Source: Comamonas koreensis
GTDB lineage: Bacteria; Pseudomonadota; Gammaproteobacteria; Burkholderiales; Burkholderiaceae_C
Length of the DNA stretch: 64,000 nucleotides
Direction of reading: 5' to 3'
Assembly (NCBI RefSeq): GCF_014076495.1
Contig: NZ_CP043575.1
Coordinates: 5,153,191 to 5,217,190, forward strand
Under the pieces are notes generated by a model that was not told the DNA's origin, did no database searches, and worked only from the letters and a program-made list of their open reading frames with translations. Shown piece by piece: positions 51,147 through 59,982 of this stretch. A program made the position numbers and the translations under genes. The first letter of the stretch is position 1, and each line of letters begins with the position of its first letter.

Positions 51147-52595
51147 ATGACGACACACAACAACCTGATCAACGGCAGCTGGACACCCGGCAAGACCACC
51201 TCGCCCAACACCAACCCCAGCGACCTGTCCGACGTGATCGGCCAGTATGCGCAGGGCGATGCCAGCGATGTGGATGCCGCAGTGGCAGCAGCCACGGCGG
51301 CCTTCCCGGCCTGGAGCGTCTCGGGCATCCAGGCGCGCCATGATGCGCTGGACAAGATCGGCAATGAAATCCTGGCGCGCAAGGAAGAGCTGGGCGACCT
51401 GCTGGCCCGCGAAGAAGGCAAGACCCGGCCCGAGGCGATTGGCGAAGTGGCCCGCGCCGGCCAGATCTTCAAGTTCTTTGCCGGTGAATGCCTGCGCCTG
51501 GCCGGTGAGAGCCTGCCGTCGGTGCGCCCCGGCATTGGCGTGGAAATCACGCGCGAGCCCGTCGGTGTCGTCGGCCTGATCACCCCCTGGAACTTCCCCA
51601 TCGCCATTCCGGCCTGGAAGATCGCACCGGCGCTGGCCTTTGGCAACTGCGTGGTGATCAAGCCCGCCGATCTGGTGCCCGGCAGCGCCTGGGCGCTGGC
51701 CGACATCATCCACCGCAGCGGCATCCCCGCCGGTGTCTTCAACCTGGTGATGGGCCGGGGCCGCATCATTGGCGATGCGCTGGTGCAGCACCCCGATGTG
51801 GCCGCGATCAGCTTTACCGGCTCGGTCGGTGTGGGCCGGGGCATTGCCGAGGCCTGCGTGAAATCGGGCAAGAAGGTGCAGCTGGAGATGGGTGGCAAGA
51901 ACCCGCAGGTGGTGCTCGACGATGCCGACCTGGCCCAGGCGGTGGAGCTGTCGGCCCAGAGCTGCTTTTACTCGACCGGCCAGCGCTGCACCGCATCGAG
52001 CCGCCTGATCGTCACCGACAAGATCTACCCGGCCTTCGTGCAGGCGCTGCAAGAGCGCATGGCCAAGATCAAGGTCGGCGATGCGCGCGCCGCCGGCACC
52101 GATATCGGCCCCGTGGTGAGCCAGGCCCAGCTGGAGCAGGACCTGAGCTATGTGGAAATCGCCCAGGCTGAAGGCGCCGTGCTGGCCACGGGCGGCAGCC
52201 GCATTGCCTGCCACACCGGCAGCGGCAAGGAAGGTTTTTTCATGCAACCGGCCCTGCTGGTGGACAGCACACCCCAGATGCGCATCAACCGCGAAGAGGT
52301 GTTTGGCCCCGTCGCCAGCGTGATCCGCGTGCGGGACTACGAAGAGGCGCTGGCCGTCGCCAATGACACCGCCTTTGGCCTGTCTGCCGGTATTGCCACT
52401 ACCAGCCTGAAGTACGCCAGCCACTTCAAGCGCCATGCCCAGGCCGGCATGGTGATGGTCAACCTGCCCACCGCAGGCGTGGACTACCATGTGCCGTTTG
52501 GTGGCCGCAAGGGATCGAGCTACGGCCCGCGCGAGCAAGGCCGCTATGCGCAGGAGTTCTACACCACGGTGAAGACCGCCTATACGCTGGCTTGA
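51147..52595 (+). CDS. Alpha-ketoglutaric semialdehyde dehydrogenase
   Basis: 482 aa, aldehyde dehydrogenase superfamily. NAD site GVVGLITPWNFPIAIPAWKI, catalytic Glu in QLEMGGKNPQVVLDDADLAQ and catalytic Cys in FYSTGQRCTASSRLIVTD. Family and context give oxidation of 2,5-dioxopentanoate to alpha-ketoglutarate, the last step of the pathway, feeding the TCA cycle. The C-terminal GVDYHVPFGGRKGSSYGPRE is typical of KGSADH enzymes next to kdgD. Last gene of the plus-strand operon. Confidence 0.93.
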   Translation: MTTHNNLINGSWTPGKTTSPNTNPSDLSDVIGQYAQGDASDVDAAVAAATAAFPAWSVSGIQARHDALDKIGNEILARKEELGDLLAREEGKTRPEAIGEVARAGQIFKFFAGECLRLAGESLPSVRPGIGVEITREPVGVVGLITPWNFPIAIPAWKIAPALAFGNCVVIKPADLVPGSAWALADIIHRSGIPAGVFNLVMGRGRIIGDALVQHPDVAAISFTGSVGVGRGIAEACVKSGKKVQLEMGGKNPQVVLDDADLAQAVELSAQSCFYSTGQRCTASSRLIVTDKIYPAFVQALQERMAKIKVGDARAAGTDIGPVVSQAQLEQDLSYVEIAQAEGAVLATGGSRIACHTGSGKEGFFMQPALLVDSTPQMRINREEVFGPVASVIRVRDYEEALAVANDTAFGLSAGIATTSLKYASHFKRHAQAGMVMVNLPTAGVDYHVPFGGRKGSSYGPREQGRYAQEFYTTVKTAYTLA

Positions 52596-52702
52596 ACGCT
52601 GCGCCAGCACCAGGCGCTTTGCGGGCATCCGGTGGCCCTCCACCTGATGCCCGCGCAGTACCTGGTCGCTCTCAGGTAATACGCTTGGCGGAAAATGGCA
52701 GG

Positions 52703-53677
52703 ATGAAACTTCTGCCTGACCTCTCTCTGCCGGTGACGGCCGACATCAACGATCCCCAGCCGCTGATCCTCTACCATGGCCGCAACTGCCCCGATGGCTA
52801 TGGCGCGGCGCTGGCGGCCTGGCTGTTCTTCTCCGGCAACGCAGAGTTTCGCGGCCTGGACCACGGCGAAATCCAGACCGTGGACGACCTGGGGCCGCTG
52901 ACTGGCCGCACGATCTACATCCTCGACTTCGCCTTTGGCCCCGAGCTGTTGGCAGCCATTGAGGCCCAGGCCCACAAGCTGGTGCTGCTGGACCACCACA
53001 AGAGCGCCGCTGAAAAGCTCAATGGCTACCAATGCACCTGCGGCGTCGTGCATTTCGACATGAACAAGTCGGGCGCACGCCTGGCCTGGGAGTTCTTCTT
53101 CCCCAAGGACCCGATCCCCGCGCTGGTGTTGCACATCGAAGACCGCGATATCTGGCGCTGGCAGTATCCCGACAGCGGTGCCTTTTTGGCCGCGCTGGAC
53201 ATGGAGCCGCGCAGCTTTGAGCGCTGGGCCGAGATTGCGGCCTTCAGCCCCGAGCAGCTGAGCGCCTTCATGGCCCGTGGCGGCGCGATGGACGAGAAAT
53301 ACCTCAAGCTCTGCAGCGATATCGCCGAAGGCGCGCAGCCGCTGGTGTTCAACGGCGTGGCCGGCCTGATGGTCAATGCCCCGGGCATGTTCCACAGCCA
53401 GGTCGGCGACATCCTCGCCAAGCAAAGCGGCAGCTTTGCGCTGATGTGGAGCGCCAGCCCCAAGGGCGCCAAATGCGGCCTGCGCTCGCGCTCGGATTTC
53501 AACTGCATCCCGCTGGCCGAAAGCATGGGCGGCGGCGGCCATGCCCAGGCCTGCGGCTTCCGCATGGGGGTGGACCGCATCCCCGAGCTGCTGGCAGGCA
53601 CGCTGACCGCCCGGCCTGAAGACGCACTGCCGCCAGCGCGCCCCGCCCCTACGCCGGCGCCAACCGGCACGCCATGA
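52703..53677 (+). CDS. DHH-family phosphoesterase
   Basis: 324 aa from ATG 52703; a longer upstream reading lacks family residues. DHH superfamily: first motif LYHGRNCPDGYGAALAAWLF, DHH motif VLLDHHKSAAEKL and the C-terminal DHHA1-type glycine motif SMGGGGHAQACGFRMGV. Such enzymes hydrolyse phosphodiester or phosphoanhydride bonds of small nucleotides with Mn. This type, with CPDG and no RecJ domains, has no firmly known substrate. The stop overlaps the next start (ATGA). The last 25 residues are Pro/Ala-rich. Confidence 0.88.
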   Translation: MKLLPDLSLPVTADINDPQPLILYHGRNCPDGYGAALAAWLFFSGNAEFRGLDHGEIQTVDDLGPLTGRTIYILDFAFGPELLAAIEAQAHKLVLLDHHKSAAEKLNGYQCTCGVVHFDMNKSGARLAWEFFFPKDPIPALVLHIEDRDIWRWQYPDSGAFLAALDMEPRSFERWAEIAAFSPEQLSAFMARGGAMDEKYLKLCSDIAEGAQPLVFNGVAGLMVNAPGMFHSQVGDILAKQSGSFALMWSASPKGAKCGLRSRSDFNCIPLAESMGGGGHAQACGFRMGVDRIPELLAGTLTARPEDALPPARPAPTPAPTGTP

Positions 53678-53916
53678 TGCCTGCCACCCGCACAGGCAGC
53701 AGCACCTGGGCGCAGCAATGCCCCCTGTGCGGCCAGAGCAATGGCTGCGCGGTGGCCCAGGGCCTGCCCGCTGCCCAGTGCTGGTGCATGAGCGCAGAGA
53801 TCGATCCCCAGGCCTTGGAACGCCTGGCCCCTGCCGAGCGGGGCCAACGCTGCATCTGCCCGGCCTGTGGGCGTGCGCAGCCCGATCCCGGCGCCCGCCC
53901 CAACCGGGGTGACTGA
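53674..53916 (+). CDS. Cysteine-rich CWC family protein
   Basis: 80 aa, start overlapping the DHH stop. Zinc-ribbon-like Cys pattern CPLCGQSNGCAVAQG, then QCWCMSAEIDPQALERLAP and RCICPACGRAQ, matching the CWC family of small proteobacterial proteins with unknown function. Short spacing with the DHH gene indicates one transcript. Confidence 0.85.
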   Translation: MMPATRTGSSTWAQQCPLCGQSNGCAVAQGLPAAQCWCMSAEIDPQALERLAPAERGQRCICPACGRAQPDPGARPNRGD

Positions 53917-54016
53917 CAAGCGCCAACCCCAGGATCATCATCAAACGCCCGGGGCCTGCCCGCAGCCGCCCCACCAGGCCCCTCGCCAAACGCGCCCCCT
54001 CCGCCCAGCCCACGCC

Positions 54017-55483
54017 ATGCAGATAAGACACCACACCTCCCAGGATCTGCGCAGCCTCTATGGGGAGCGCTTCCGCTGGTACCTGCTGTTCAGCGTCATG
54101 GTGGGCACGATGGCCTCGATCATCTCCTCGACCATCTTCAATGTCGCCATCCCGGCGATGAGCCTGCACTTTCAGCTCGGCCAGTCGCGCGCGCAATGGG
54201 TGACCTCGTCCTTCATGGTGGCCACGACGGTGGCGATGCTGACCACGCCCTGGCTGCTGTCGCGCTACGGCTACCGCAACACCTACCTGGGCGCCGTGCT
54301 GCTGCTGATGCTGGGGGGCATTGGCGGGGGTTTTAGCAGCGACTACAACCTGGTGCTGGTGGCGCGCGTGGTCGAAGGCCTGGCGGCCGGTGTGATCCAG
54401 CCGATTCCGGCCATCATCATCCTGCATGCCTTTGCCGCCCATGAGCAAGGCCGCGCCAATGGCCTGTTTGGCATGGGCATCGTGCTGGCGCCGGCCATCG
54501 GCCCCAGCGTGGGCGGCCTGCTGGTCGACTGGATGGGCTGGCGCTCGGTGTTCTTCATGGTGGTGCCGCTGTGCCTGGCCTCGGTCTGGCTGGCGCTGAA
54601 GTTTGTGCCCGTCAATGCGCCGGGTGGCGCCGCAGCCGACCGCCATGGCAAAAGCCTGGACTGGCTGGGCCTGGCCATTGCGACCACTGGCACGGTCTGC
54701 CTGCTCAATGGCCTGGTGGCGCTGCATGGCACGGGCTGGCAGCAAAGCGCCATACTGCTGGCCATTGCGCTGGTCTGCCTGCCCGCCTTCATCGCGTGGC
54801 AGCGGCGCTTGCTGGCCCAGGGCGGCAAGCCGCTGATGGACCTGCGCCTGTTTGCCTGCAAGCCTTTTGCGGCCGGCTGCATTGTGGCCTTTATCTATGG
54901 CGTGGCCTTGTTTGGCTCCACCTACCTGCTGCCGGTGTTCATGCAGCTGGGGCTGTCCTACTCGGCCTCGGTGGTCGGCACCACCATGCTGCCCGCCGGC
55001 CTGGTGCTGGGCGGCGTCATCGCGCTGGCCGGCCGCATGGCCGACCGCACCCCCGTGCACTGGCTGGTGATCGGCGGCCTCTCGCTGCTGGCGCTGTCCT
55101 TCGTGCTCACGGGTGTGCTGCAACCGGGCTCGTCGCTGTGGCTGCTGATCGGCTACACGGTGCTGGGCCGCGTCGGTCTGGGCTTTATCCTGCCCTCGCT
55201 CACCCTGGGCAGCATGCGGCCGCTGGACAAGAGCCTGATCTCGCAGGGCTCGAGCAGTTTCAGCTTTCTGCGCATGCTCGGCGGCGCCGCTGGCGTCAGC
55301 CTCTGCGGCATCTTTCTGGAGTGGCGCGTGGCCTTCTACGCCAACCAGTCGCCCGCGATCGACATTGCGCTGGCCGAACGCGTCGCGGGCTTTCGCGACA
55401 CCTTTTTGATGCTGGCCGTGGTCTGTGTGCTGGCCGGCATTGCCGCCCGCCAGCTACAGCCGCGTGCGGGCGCCAAGCCCTGA
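54017..55483 (+). CDS. MFS drug exporter, DHA2 (EmrB/QacA) type
   Basis: 488 aa from ATG 54017 (MQIRHHTSQDLRSLYGERFR); the open frame extends upstream without family residues. About 14 membrane helices. MFS marks: FNVAIPAMSLHFQLGQSRAQWVT, cut here as NVAIPAMSLHFQLGQS, motif A-like WLLSRYGYRNTYLG, and motif C-like GMGIVLAPAIGPSVGGLLVD, which is typical of antiporters. Predicted proton-driven efflux of hydrophobic compounds across the inner membrane. No adaptor (EmrA) gene is near. Confidence 0.9.
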   Translation: MQIRHHTSQDLRSLYGERFRWYLLFSVMVGTMASIISSTIFNVAIPAMSLHFQLGQSRAQWVTSSFMVATTVAMLTTPWLLSRYGYRNTYLGAVLLLMLGGIGGGFSSDYNLVLVARVVEGLAAGVIQPIPAIIILHAFAAHEQGRANGLFGMGIVLAPAIGPSVGGLLVDWMGWRSVFFMVVPLCLASVWLALKFVPVNAPGGAAADRHGKSLDWLGLAIATTGTVCLLNGLVALHGTGWQQSAILLAIALVCLPAFIAWQRRLLAQGGKPLMDLRLFACKPFAAGCIVAFIYGVALFGSTYLLPVFMQLGLSYSASVVGTTMLPAGLVLGGVIALAGRMADRTPVHWLVIGGLSLLALSFVLTGVLQPGSSLWLLIGYTVLGRVGLGFILPSLTLGSMRPLDKSLISQGSSSFSFLRMLGGAAGVSLCGIFLEWRVAFYANQSPAIDIALAERVAGFRDTFLMLAVVCVLAGIAARQLQPRAGAKP

Positions 55484-55539
55484 GCGGCTGGCGAATGGTC
55501 TACACTGGGCCATCCAACGGTTTTCAAAGAGTTTTTGCC

Positions 55540-56307
55540 ATGTGCCAACTGCTGGGGATGAACTGCAACACCCCCACCGACATCAACTTCAGCTTCAGCG
55601 GCTTTTCGCAGCGGGCCGGCAATACCGACCACCACAGCGATGGCTGGGGCATCGCCTTCTTTGAAGAAGGCGGCCTGCGCCTGCTGATGGACCACCAGCC
55701 CGCCGTCCAGTCGCCGGTGGCCGAGCTGGTGCGGCGCTACCCCATCCAAAGCCGCAATGTGATTGCGCATATCCGCAAGGCCACCCAGGGCCAGGTGATG
55801 CTGCAAAACTGCCACCCCTTTGTGCGCGAGCTCTGGGGCAAGAACTGGGTGTTTGCCCACAATGGCGACCTCAAGGATTTCCGCCCGCGCCTGCACAGCC
55901 ACTTTCACCCGGTGGGCGACACCGACAGTGAGCATGTATTTTGCTGGCTGATGCAGGAGCTGTGGAAATCCCATGCCGGCACGCCCAGCATTGCCGAGCT
56001 GACCCACACCTTGCGCGAGCTGGCCGCGCAGATCGCGCCCCAGGGCACCTTCAACTTTCTGCTCTCCAACGGCGAGGCGCTCTGGGCCCATGCCAACACC
56101 TTCCTGTGCTACACCGAGCGCGCGCATCCCTTTGCCCAGGCCCAGCTGAGCGACGAGGACCTGAGCATTGACTTTGCCACCTGCACCACACCACAGGACC
56201 GGGTGGCCGTGGTGGTGACCGCGCCGCTGACCACCAACGAACAGTGGACGCCTTTCCAGCCCGGCGAGCTGATGGTGTTTGCCGACGGCCGGCGTCTGCC
56301 GCTGTAA
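55540..56307 (+). CDS. Class II glutamine amidotransferase (YafJ family)
   Basis: 255 aa. N-terminal nucleophile hydrolase: Cys2 in MCQLLGMNCNTPTDINFSFS would be exposed after Met removal. Other marks are HHSDGWGIAFFEEGGLRLLM, VIAHIRKATQGQVMLQNCHP, NWVFAHNGDLKDFRPRLHSH and GDTDSEHVFCWLMQE. Glutaminase domain without a synthase partner; the acceptor of the ammonia is unknown. Start at 55540 is fixed by the catalytic Cys. A strong terminator follows. Confidence 0.93.
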   Translation: MCQLLGMNCNTPTDINFSFSGFSQRAGNTDHHSDGWGIAFFEEGGLRLLMDHQPAVQSPVAELVRRYPIQSRNVIAHIRKATQGQVMLQNCHPFVRELWGKNWVFAHNGDLKDFRPRLHSHFHPVGDTDSEHVFCWLMQELWKSHAGTPSIAELTHTLRELAAQIAPQGTFNFLLSNGEALWAHANTFLCYTERAHPFAQAQLSDEDLSIDFATCTTPQDRVAVVVTAPLTTNEQWTPFQPGELMVFADGRRLPL

Positions 56308-56310
56308 TCA

Positions 56311-56339
56311 ACAAACCCGGCAGCGCCGGGTTTGTTTTT
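56311..56339 (+). terminator. Terminator after the amidotransferase gene
   Basis: Perfect 11-bp stem ACAAACCCGGC / GCCGGGTTTGT with an AGC loop, followed by a TTTTT tract. It separates convergent genes. Confidence 0.92.
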
Positions 56340-56360
56340 GGTACGTCTGCGCGAAAGTCT

Positions 56361-57491
56361 TCAGGCCAGCGCGCGGGTGATCAGAATCTTCTGCACATCG
56401 CTGGTGCCTTCATAGATCTGGCAGACCCGCACATCGCGGTAGATGCGCTCGACCGGAAAATCATTGACGACGCCATAGCCGCCCAGGGTCTGGATGGCAG
56501 CGCTGCAGACGCGCTCGGCCATTTCGCTGGCAAACAGCTTGGCCATGGCCGCTTCCTTGAGGCAAGGCTGGCCGGCATCGCGCAGGCTGGCGGCATGCCA
56601 GATCAGCTGGCGCGCGGCCTCGATCTGCGTGGCGCATTCGGCCAGGCGAAAGCCAACGGCCTGGTGGTTGATGATGGCGGTGCCAAAGCTCTCGCGCTCC
56701 TTGGCGTACTGCACGGCCACGTCAAAGGCGCTGCGCGCCATACCCACGCTTTGGGCGGCAATGCCGATGCGCCCGCCTTCGAGCGCGCCCAGCGCAATCT
56801 TGTAGCCCTCGCCCTCGGCGCCAATCAGGTTCTCGGCCGGCACCACGCATTGCTCAAAATTGATCTGTGCGGTATCGCTGCTGTGCTGGCCGAGCTTGTC
56901 CTCCAGCCGCGCGACCTGGTAGCCGGGGTTGTCGGTGGGCACGATAAAGGCGCTCATGCCCTTTTTGCCGGCGCCCTTGTCGGTCACCGCAATCACAATC
57001 GCCATCTGCCCGTTCTTGCCGCTGGTGATGAACTGCTTGACGCCGTTGATCACATAGGCATCCCCCTGCCTGGTGGCGGTGGTGCGCAGCGCGCTGGCGT
57101 CCGAGCCCACATGGGGCTCGGTCAGGCAGAAGGCGCCCAGCATCTCGCCCCTCGCCAGAGGGGCCAGCCATTGCTTCTTTTGCGCATCGCTGCCGTAGCG
57201 CATCAGGATGGCATTGACGGGGCAGTTGGTCACGCTGATGGCGGTGCTGGTGCCGCCGTCGCCCGCAGCAATCTCTTCGAGCACCAGGGCCAGGCTGATG
57301 TAGTCCAGCCCTGCGCCGCCCAGCGCATCGGGCACGCAGATGCCGTAGGCACCGAGCTGGGCCAAGCCCTGGTGGGCCGCCTTGGGGAACACATGGTCGC
57401 GGTCCCACTGCGCAGCGTGCGGCCACAGCTCGGCCTGGGCAAATTCACGCACCGCATCGCGGATCATCGTCTGGTCGTCGTTCAAAAGCAT
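56361..57491 (-). CDS. Acyl-CoA dehydrogenase (short/branched-chain type)
   Basis: 376 aa. FAD enzyme that introduces an alpha-beta double bond and passes electrons to ETF. Marks: MLGAFCLTEPHVGSDASALR, YVINGVKQFITSGKNGQMAI and the catalytic Glu in VCQIYEGTSDVQKILITRAL (short-chain position). Arrangement resembles butyryl/2-methylbutyryl-CoA dehydrogenases. Encoded 48 bp after a short SDR gene on the same strand, in a region rich in acyl-CoA and branched-chain amino-acid genes. Confidence 0.93.
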   Translation of the reverse strand: MLLNDDQTMIRDAVREFAQAELWPHAAQWDRDHVFPKAAHQGLAQLGAYGICVPDALGGAGLDYISLALVLEEIAAGDGGTSTAISVTNCPVNAILMRYGSDAQKKQWLAPLARGEMLGAFCLTEPHVGSDASALRTTATRQGDAYVINGVKQFITSGKNGQMAIVIAVTDKGAGKKGMSAFIVPTDNPGYQVARLEDKLGQHSSDTAQINFEQCVVPAENLIGAEGEGYKIALGALEGGRIGIAAQSVGMARSAFDVAVQYAKERESFGTAIINHQAVGFRLAECATQIEAARQLIWHAASLRDAGQPCLKEAAMAKLFASEMAERVCSAAIQTLGGYGVVNDFPVERIYRDVRVCQIYEGTSDVQKILITRALA

Positions 57492-57539
57492 GGGTTTGTC
57501 TCCGGATTTTCTAGTTCTGGCGCGGTCTGGCAGGCTGGC

Positions 57540-58208
57540 TTACCAATGCTTGGCGCGGCGGCCATCGTGGTGCAGCAGGCGCCCCTTGTCCGCATCGCTG
57601 ACCGAAGCCAGGGTCTTGCGCATGTCGCTCACGCTTTGCTGCACGGTCAGGGGCGCTTCTTGCCCGCCCATGTCGGTCTGCACCCAGCCCGGGTCCAAGG
57701 TGATCAGGCGCGCTCCCGGGTAGTCATGCTGGGCCGAGGCCACCGCCATATTCAGCGCCGTCTTGCTGACGCGGTACAGCCAGGAGTAGCTGTCGTCCAC
57801 ACCTTCGATCTGCGACATCGACGACGAGATAAAGGCAAACACGCCGCCGCTGGCCTCGACAATCGGGCCGATCTGCGGCAACAACTGCATCGCACCCAGC
57901 ACATTGGTGTGCATCACCGCATCAAAATCGGCCTGCGTCGGCACCTCGCGGGCGTTGGGCCGGCGGATCACCCCTGCCACATACATCGCCACATCGATCT
58001 GCTGGCCAGCCAACGCAGTCGCCAGCGCGGTCACACTCTCGGGCTGGAGCACATCGACCAGGAACGCCTGCGCGCCCAGCGCCTGCAGGCGCGCCTGGGC
58101 CTCGGTATCCCGCACCGTGGCCAGCACGGTCCAGCCTGCCTGCGCATATTCCCGCACCAGCTCCAGGCCGATGCCGCGCGAGGCGCCAATCACCAAAATC
58201 ACAGCCAT
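57540..58208 (-). CDS. SDR-family oxidoreductase
   Basis: 222 aa from ATG 58208, which has AAGGAGGG 7 nt upstream; an earlier ATG is less well placed. Classical SDR: LVIGASRGIGLELVREYAQA, VDVAMYVAGVIRRPN-type region (DVAMYVAGVIRRPNAREVPT), and catalytic Ser/Tyr/Lys in FAFISSSMSQIEGVDDSYSW and LYRVSKTALNMAVASAQHDY. Substrate unknown; resembles C-factor-like SDRs. Lies 26 bp after the PPOX gene. Confidence 0.9.
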   Translation of the reverse strand: MAVILVIGASRGIGLELVREYAQAGWTVLATVRDTEAQARLQALGAQAFLVDVLQPESVTALATALAGQQIDVAMYVAGVIRRPNAREVPTQADFDAVMHTNVLGAMQLLPQIGPIVEASGGVFAFISSSMSQIEGVDDSYSWLYRVSKTALNMAVASAQHDYPGARLITLDPGWVQTDMGGQEAPLTVQQSVSDMRKTLASVSDADKGRLLHHDGRRAKHW

Positions 58209-58234
58209 TCCCACGCCCTCCTTGGCGGTTGTTG

Positions 58235-58858
58235 TCACTGTCCCTGTTCTTGCAGAATCTGCTGCTGGTAGCGCGCCACCATATCCGCCTGTGGCTCGGG
58301 CGCCGCAGTCAAGCCCATCTGGTCATGGATCATCTGGTTGAGCGTGGGCAGGGTGCTGCGCGCAATCTGTGCCTCGGCCTGCCACAGGCGCGAGCGCATC
58401 AAGGCCTTGGCGCAGTGCAGATAGGCTTCGCGCACCTCGATCTCGATCACCAGCTTGGGCCGTTGGCGCTCGCCGTCAAACACATCGATAAAGCGGGCCT
58501 CATCGCGCAGCTTTGCGGTGCCGTTGACGCGCAAGGTCTCATCCACGCCCGGCAGCAGGAACAGCAGCGCAATGCGCGCATCGGTCAGCAGGTTGCTGAG
58601 AGAATCCAGCCGGTTATTGCCACCGGCATCGGGCAGCAGCAGATGCTGCGCGCCCTGGCATTTGACAAAGCCCGGCGGCCCGCCCCGGGGCGAGGCATCG
58701 AGCATCTCGGCCGCCTGCCCGGCCGTGGCCACCACGCACAGCGGCGACAGCGCAATAAAGCGCTGGCAATGGGCATCGAGGTGGCCTAGCTGCTTGGCCA
58801 GCGCGCGCTCGGCGGGCTGGGCGTAGAGGGCGCGCAGTTGCTCCGTCGTTTCGATCAT
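58235..58858 (-). CDS. Pyridoxamine 5'-phosphate oxidase-fold protein (MSMEG_1061-like)
   Basis: 207 aa. Split-barrel flavin-binding fold: FIALSPLCVVATAGQAAEML, DASPRGGPPGFVKCQGAQHL, DSLSNLLTDARIALLFLLPG and LRVNGTAKLRD match the MSMEG_1061 subfamily of PPOX proteins. The DxSPRGG-type segment contacts the cofactor. Function in bacteria not established; may bind FMN or F420-like cofactors. Its start overlaps the stop of the preceding hypothetical gene by 4 bp. Confidence 0.85.
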   Translation of the reverse strand: MIETTEQLRALYAQPAERALAKQLGHLDAHCQRFIALSPLCVVATAGQAAEMLDASPRGGPPGFVKCQGAQHLLLPDAGGNNRLDSLSNLLTDARIALLFLLPGVDETLRVNGTAKLRDEARFIDVFDGERQRPKLVIEIEVREAYLHCAKALMRSRLWQAEAQIARSTLPTLNQMIHDQMGLTAAPEPQADMVARYQQQILQEQGQ

Positions 58859-59955
58859 GCGGCCTCCGGGTCGTCACCGTCCGCATCGGCCGCCGCGGCG
58901 CCGGCTGCCGCATACACGGCCAGGTAGGCATCCCAGGACGGATCGAATGACACCTCGACGCGCCCAGGCGAGGCCGCCGCCTGCTGCTGCAGCAACTGCT
59001 GGGCGGCCGCAGCGTCATCGACGTAATAGCAGGCGCTGCGCTCGCGCATACCTTCAATACGGGTGTAGGCCAGGATACCGGTCTCCATGCGCTCGAGCGC
59101 CGCTTGCAGGCTCTCTTGCGCATCGCGCGCCTGGTCCAGGCTCTGGCCGTCTTCAAACGGCAAGGTCCATTGCAGGCAGTAGGGCAGATCGGCGCGCGTG
59201 GCCACGGCATTGGCCGACAGGCGCAGGCCCAGCAGATCGGGCACGGCGTCAGCTGCCGCATCGCGGCGGCGTGCTTCGAGCATTTTCCAGCGGTCGTCGT
59301 CTGCCGAGGGAAAGCGGTAGCTGCGCCCCAGGCTGTCGCGCAAAAAGGCATCGAACACCGCCGGAAAGGCGGACAGCGGGCCGACGCCGGCGACTTCCGG
59401 CGCAAAGCCATCAACTACCTCGACCGGGCCCACGCGCACAGCGAAATCCCATTCACCCAGCGCGTGGTCCAGCATGATGAAGGCCATGTGCTGGGCCAGC
59501 TCGCGCTGCGCGGGCGCAATGATCTTCTCAAAGCCCAGCTCCAGGCCGACGATGCCGCCGGCATCGTAGTGGGCCACCAGCACATCCGAGCAGGAGAGCT
59601 CCAGGCCCTCCATCGCCATGCTGAAATCCTGGATGGGGCTGCGGTTGCGGAACGCCTGCACCTTGTAGCCCGGCAGGCTGGGGGCGGCACGCACCAGGGC
59701 CATCAGGTTCTCGAACTGGTCGACATTGCCGTGGGCGCTGAACACCAGACGCGAAAACAGGCTGCCTTCAGAGCGCTCCAGCTCCAGGGCCAAATCGGGG
59801 GCAACGCGGGCCAGCATCTCATTGGCCTGCGCCACAAAGGCTTGGTTGGGCAGCAGTGCCAGGTGGCGCTCTTGGTAGACCAGCTCCTGCCAGAAGGACT
59901 CGATGTCCTGCGCTTGCAGCTGCCCCGGGCCGGGGCCCACCGATTCGTTCGTCAT
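58855..59955 (-). CDS. Hypothetical protein, possibly with DUF695-like C-terminal part
   Basis: 366 aa, acidic and cytoplasmic. An N-terminal two-thirds of unknown type (ESFWQELVYQERHLALLPNQ, QDFSMAMEGLELSCSDVLVA) is followed by a region from about residue 255 (YCLQWTLPFEDGQSLDQARD, RSACYYVDDAAAAQQLLQQQ) that resembles DUF695 proteins, which also lack a known role. Ends in an Ala/Asp-rich tail. Translationally coupled to the PPOX gene (4-bp overlap). Domain assignment is tentative. Confidence 0.65.
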   Translation of the reverse strand: MTNESVGPGPGQLQAQDIESFWQELVYQERHLALLPNQAFVAQANEMLARVAPDLALELERSEGSLFSRLVFSAHGNVDQFENLMALVRAAPSLPGYKVQAFRNRSPIQDFSMAMEGLELSCSDVLVAHYDAGGIVGLELGFEKIIAPAQRELAQHMAFIMLDHALGEWDFAVRVGPVEVVDGFAPEVAGVGPLSAFPAVFDAFLRDSLGRSYRFPSADDDRWKMLEARRRDAAADAVPDLLGLRLSANAVATRADLPYCLQWTLPFEDGQSLDQARDAQESLQAALERMETGILAYTRIEGMRERSACYYVDDAAAAQQLLQQQAAASPGRVEVSFDPSWDAYLAVYAAAGAAAADADGDDPEAA

Positions 59956-59982
59956 AGTTTCTCCTCTTTCAGGATGACTAGA

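Noticed and set aside
49983..52643. 886-codon minus-strand frame
   Set aside because: Antisense to the 2-hydroxyacid and aldehyde dehydrogenase genes, which are well supported.
52580..55123. 847-codon minus-strand frame
   Set aside because: Antisense to the DHH, CWC and MFS genes; composition is repetitive His/Gln/Arg.
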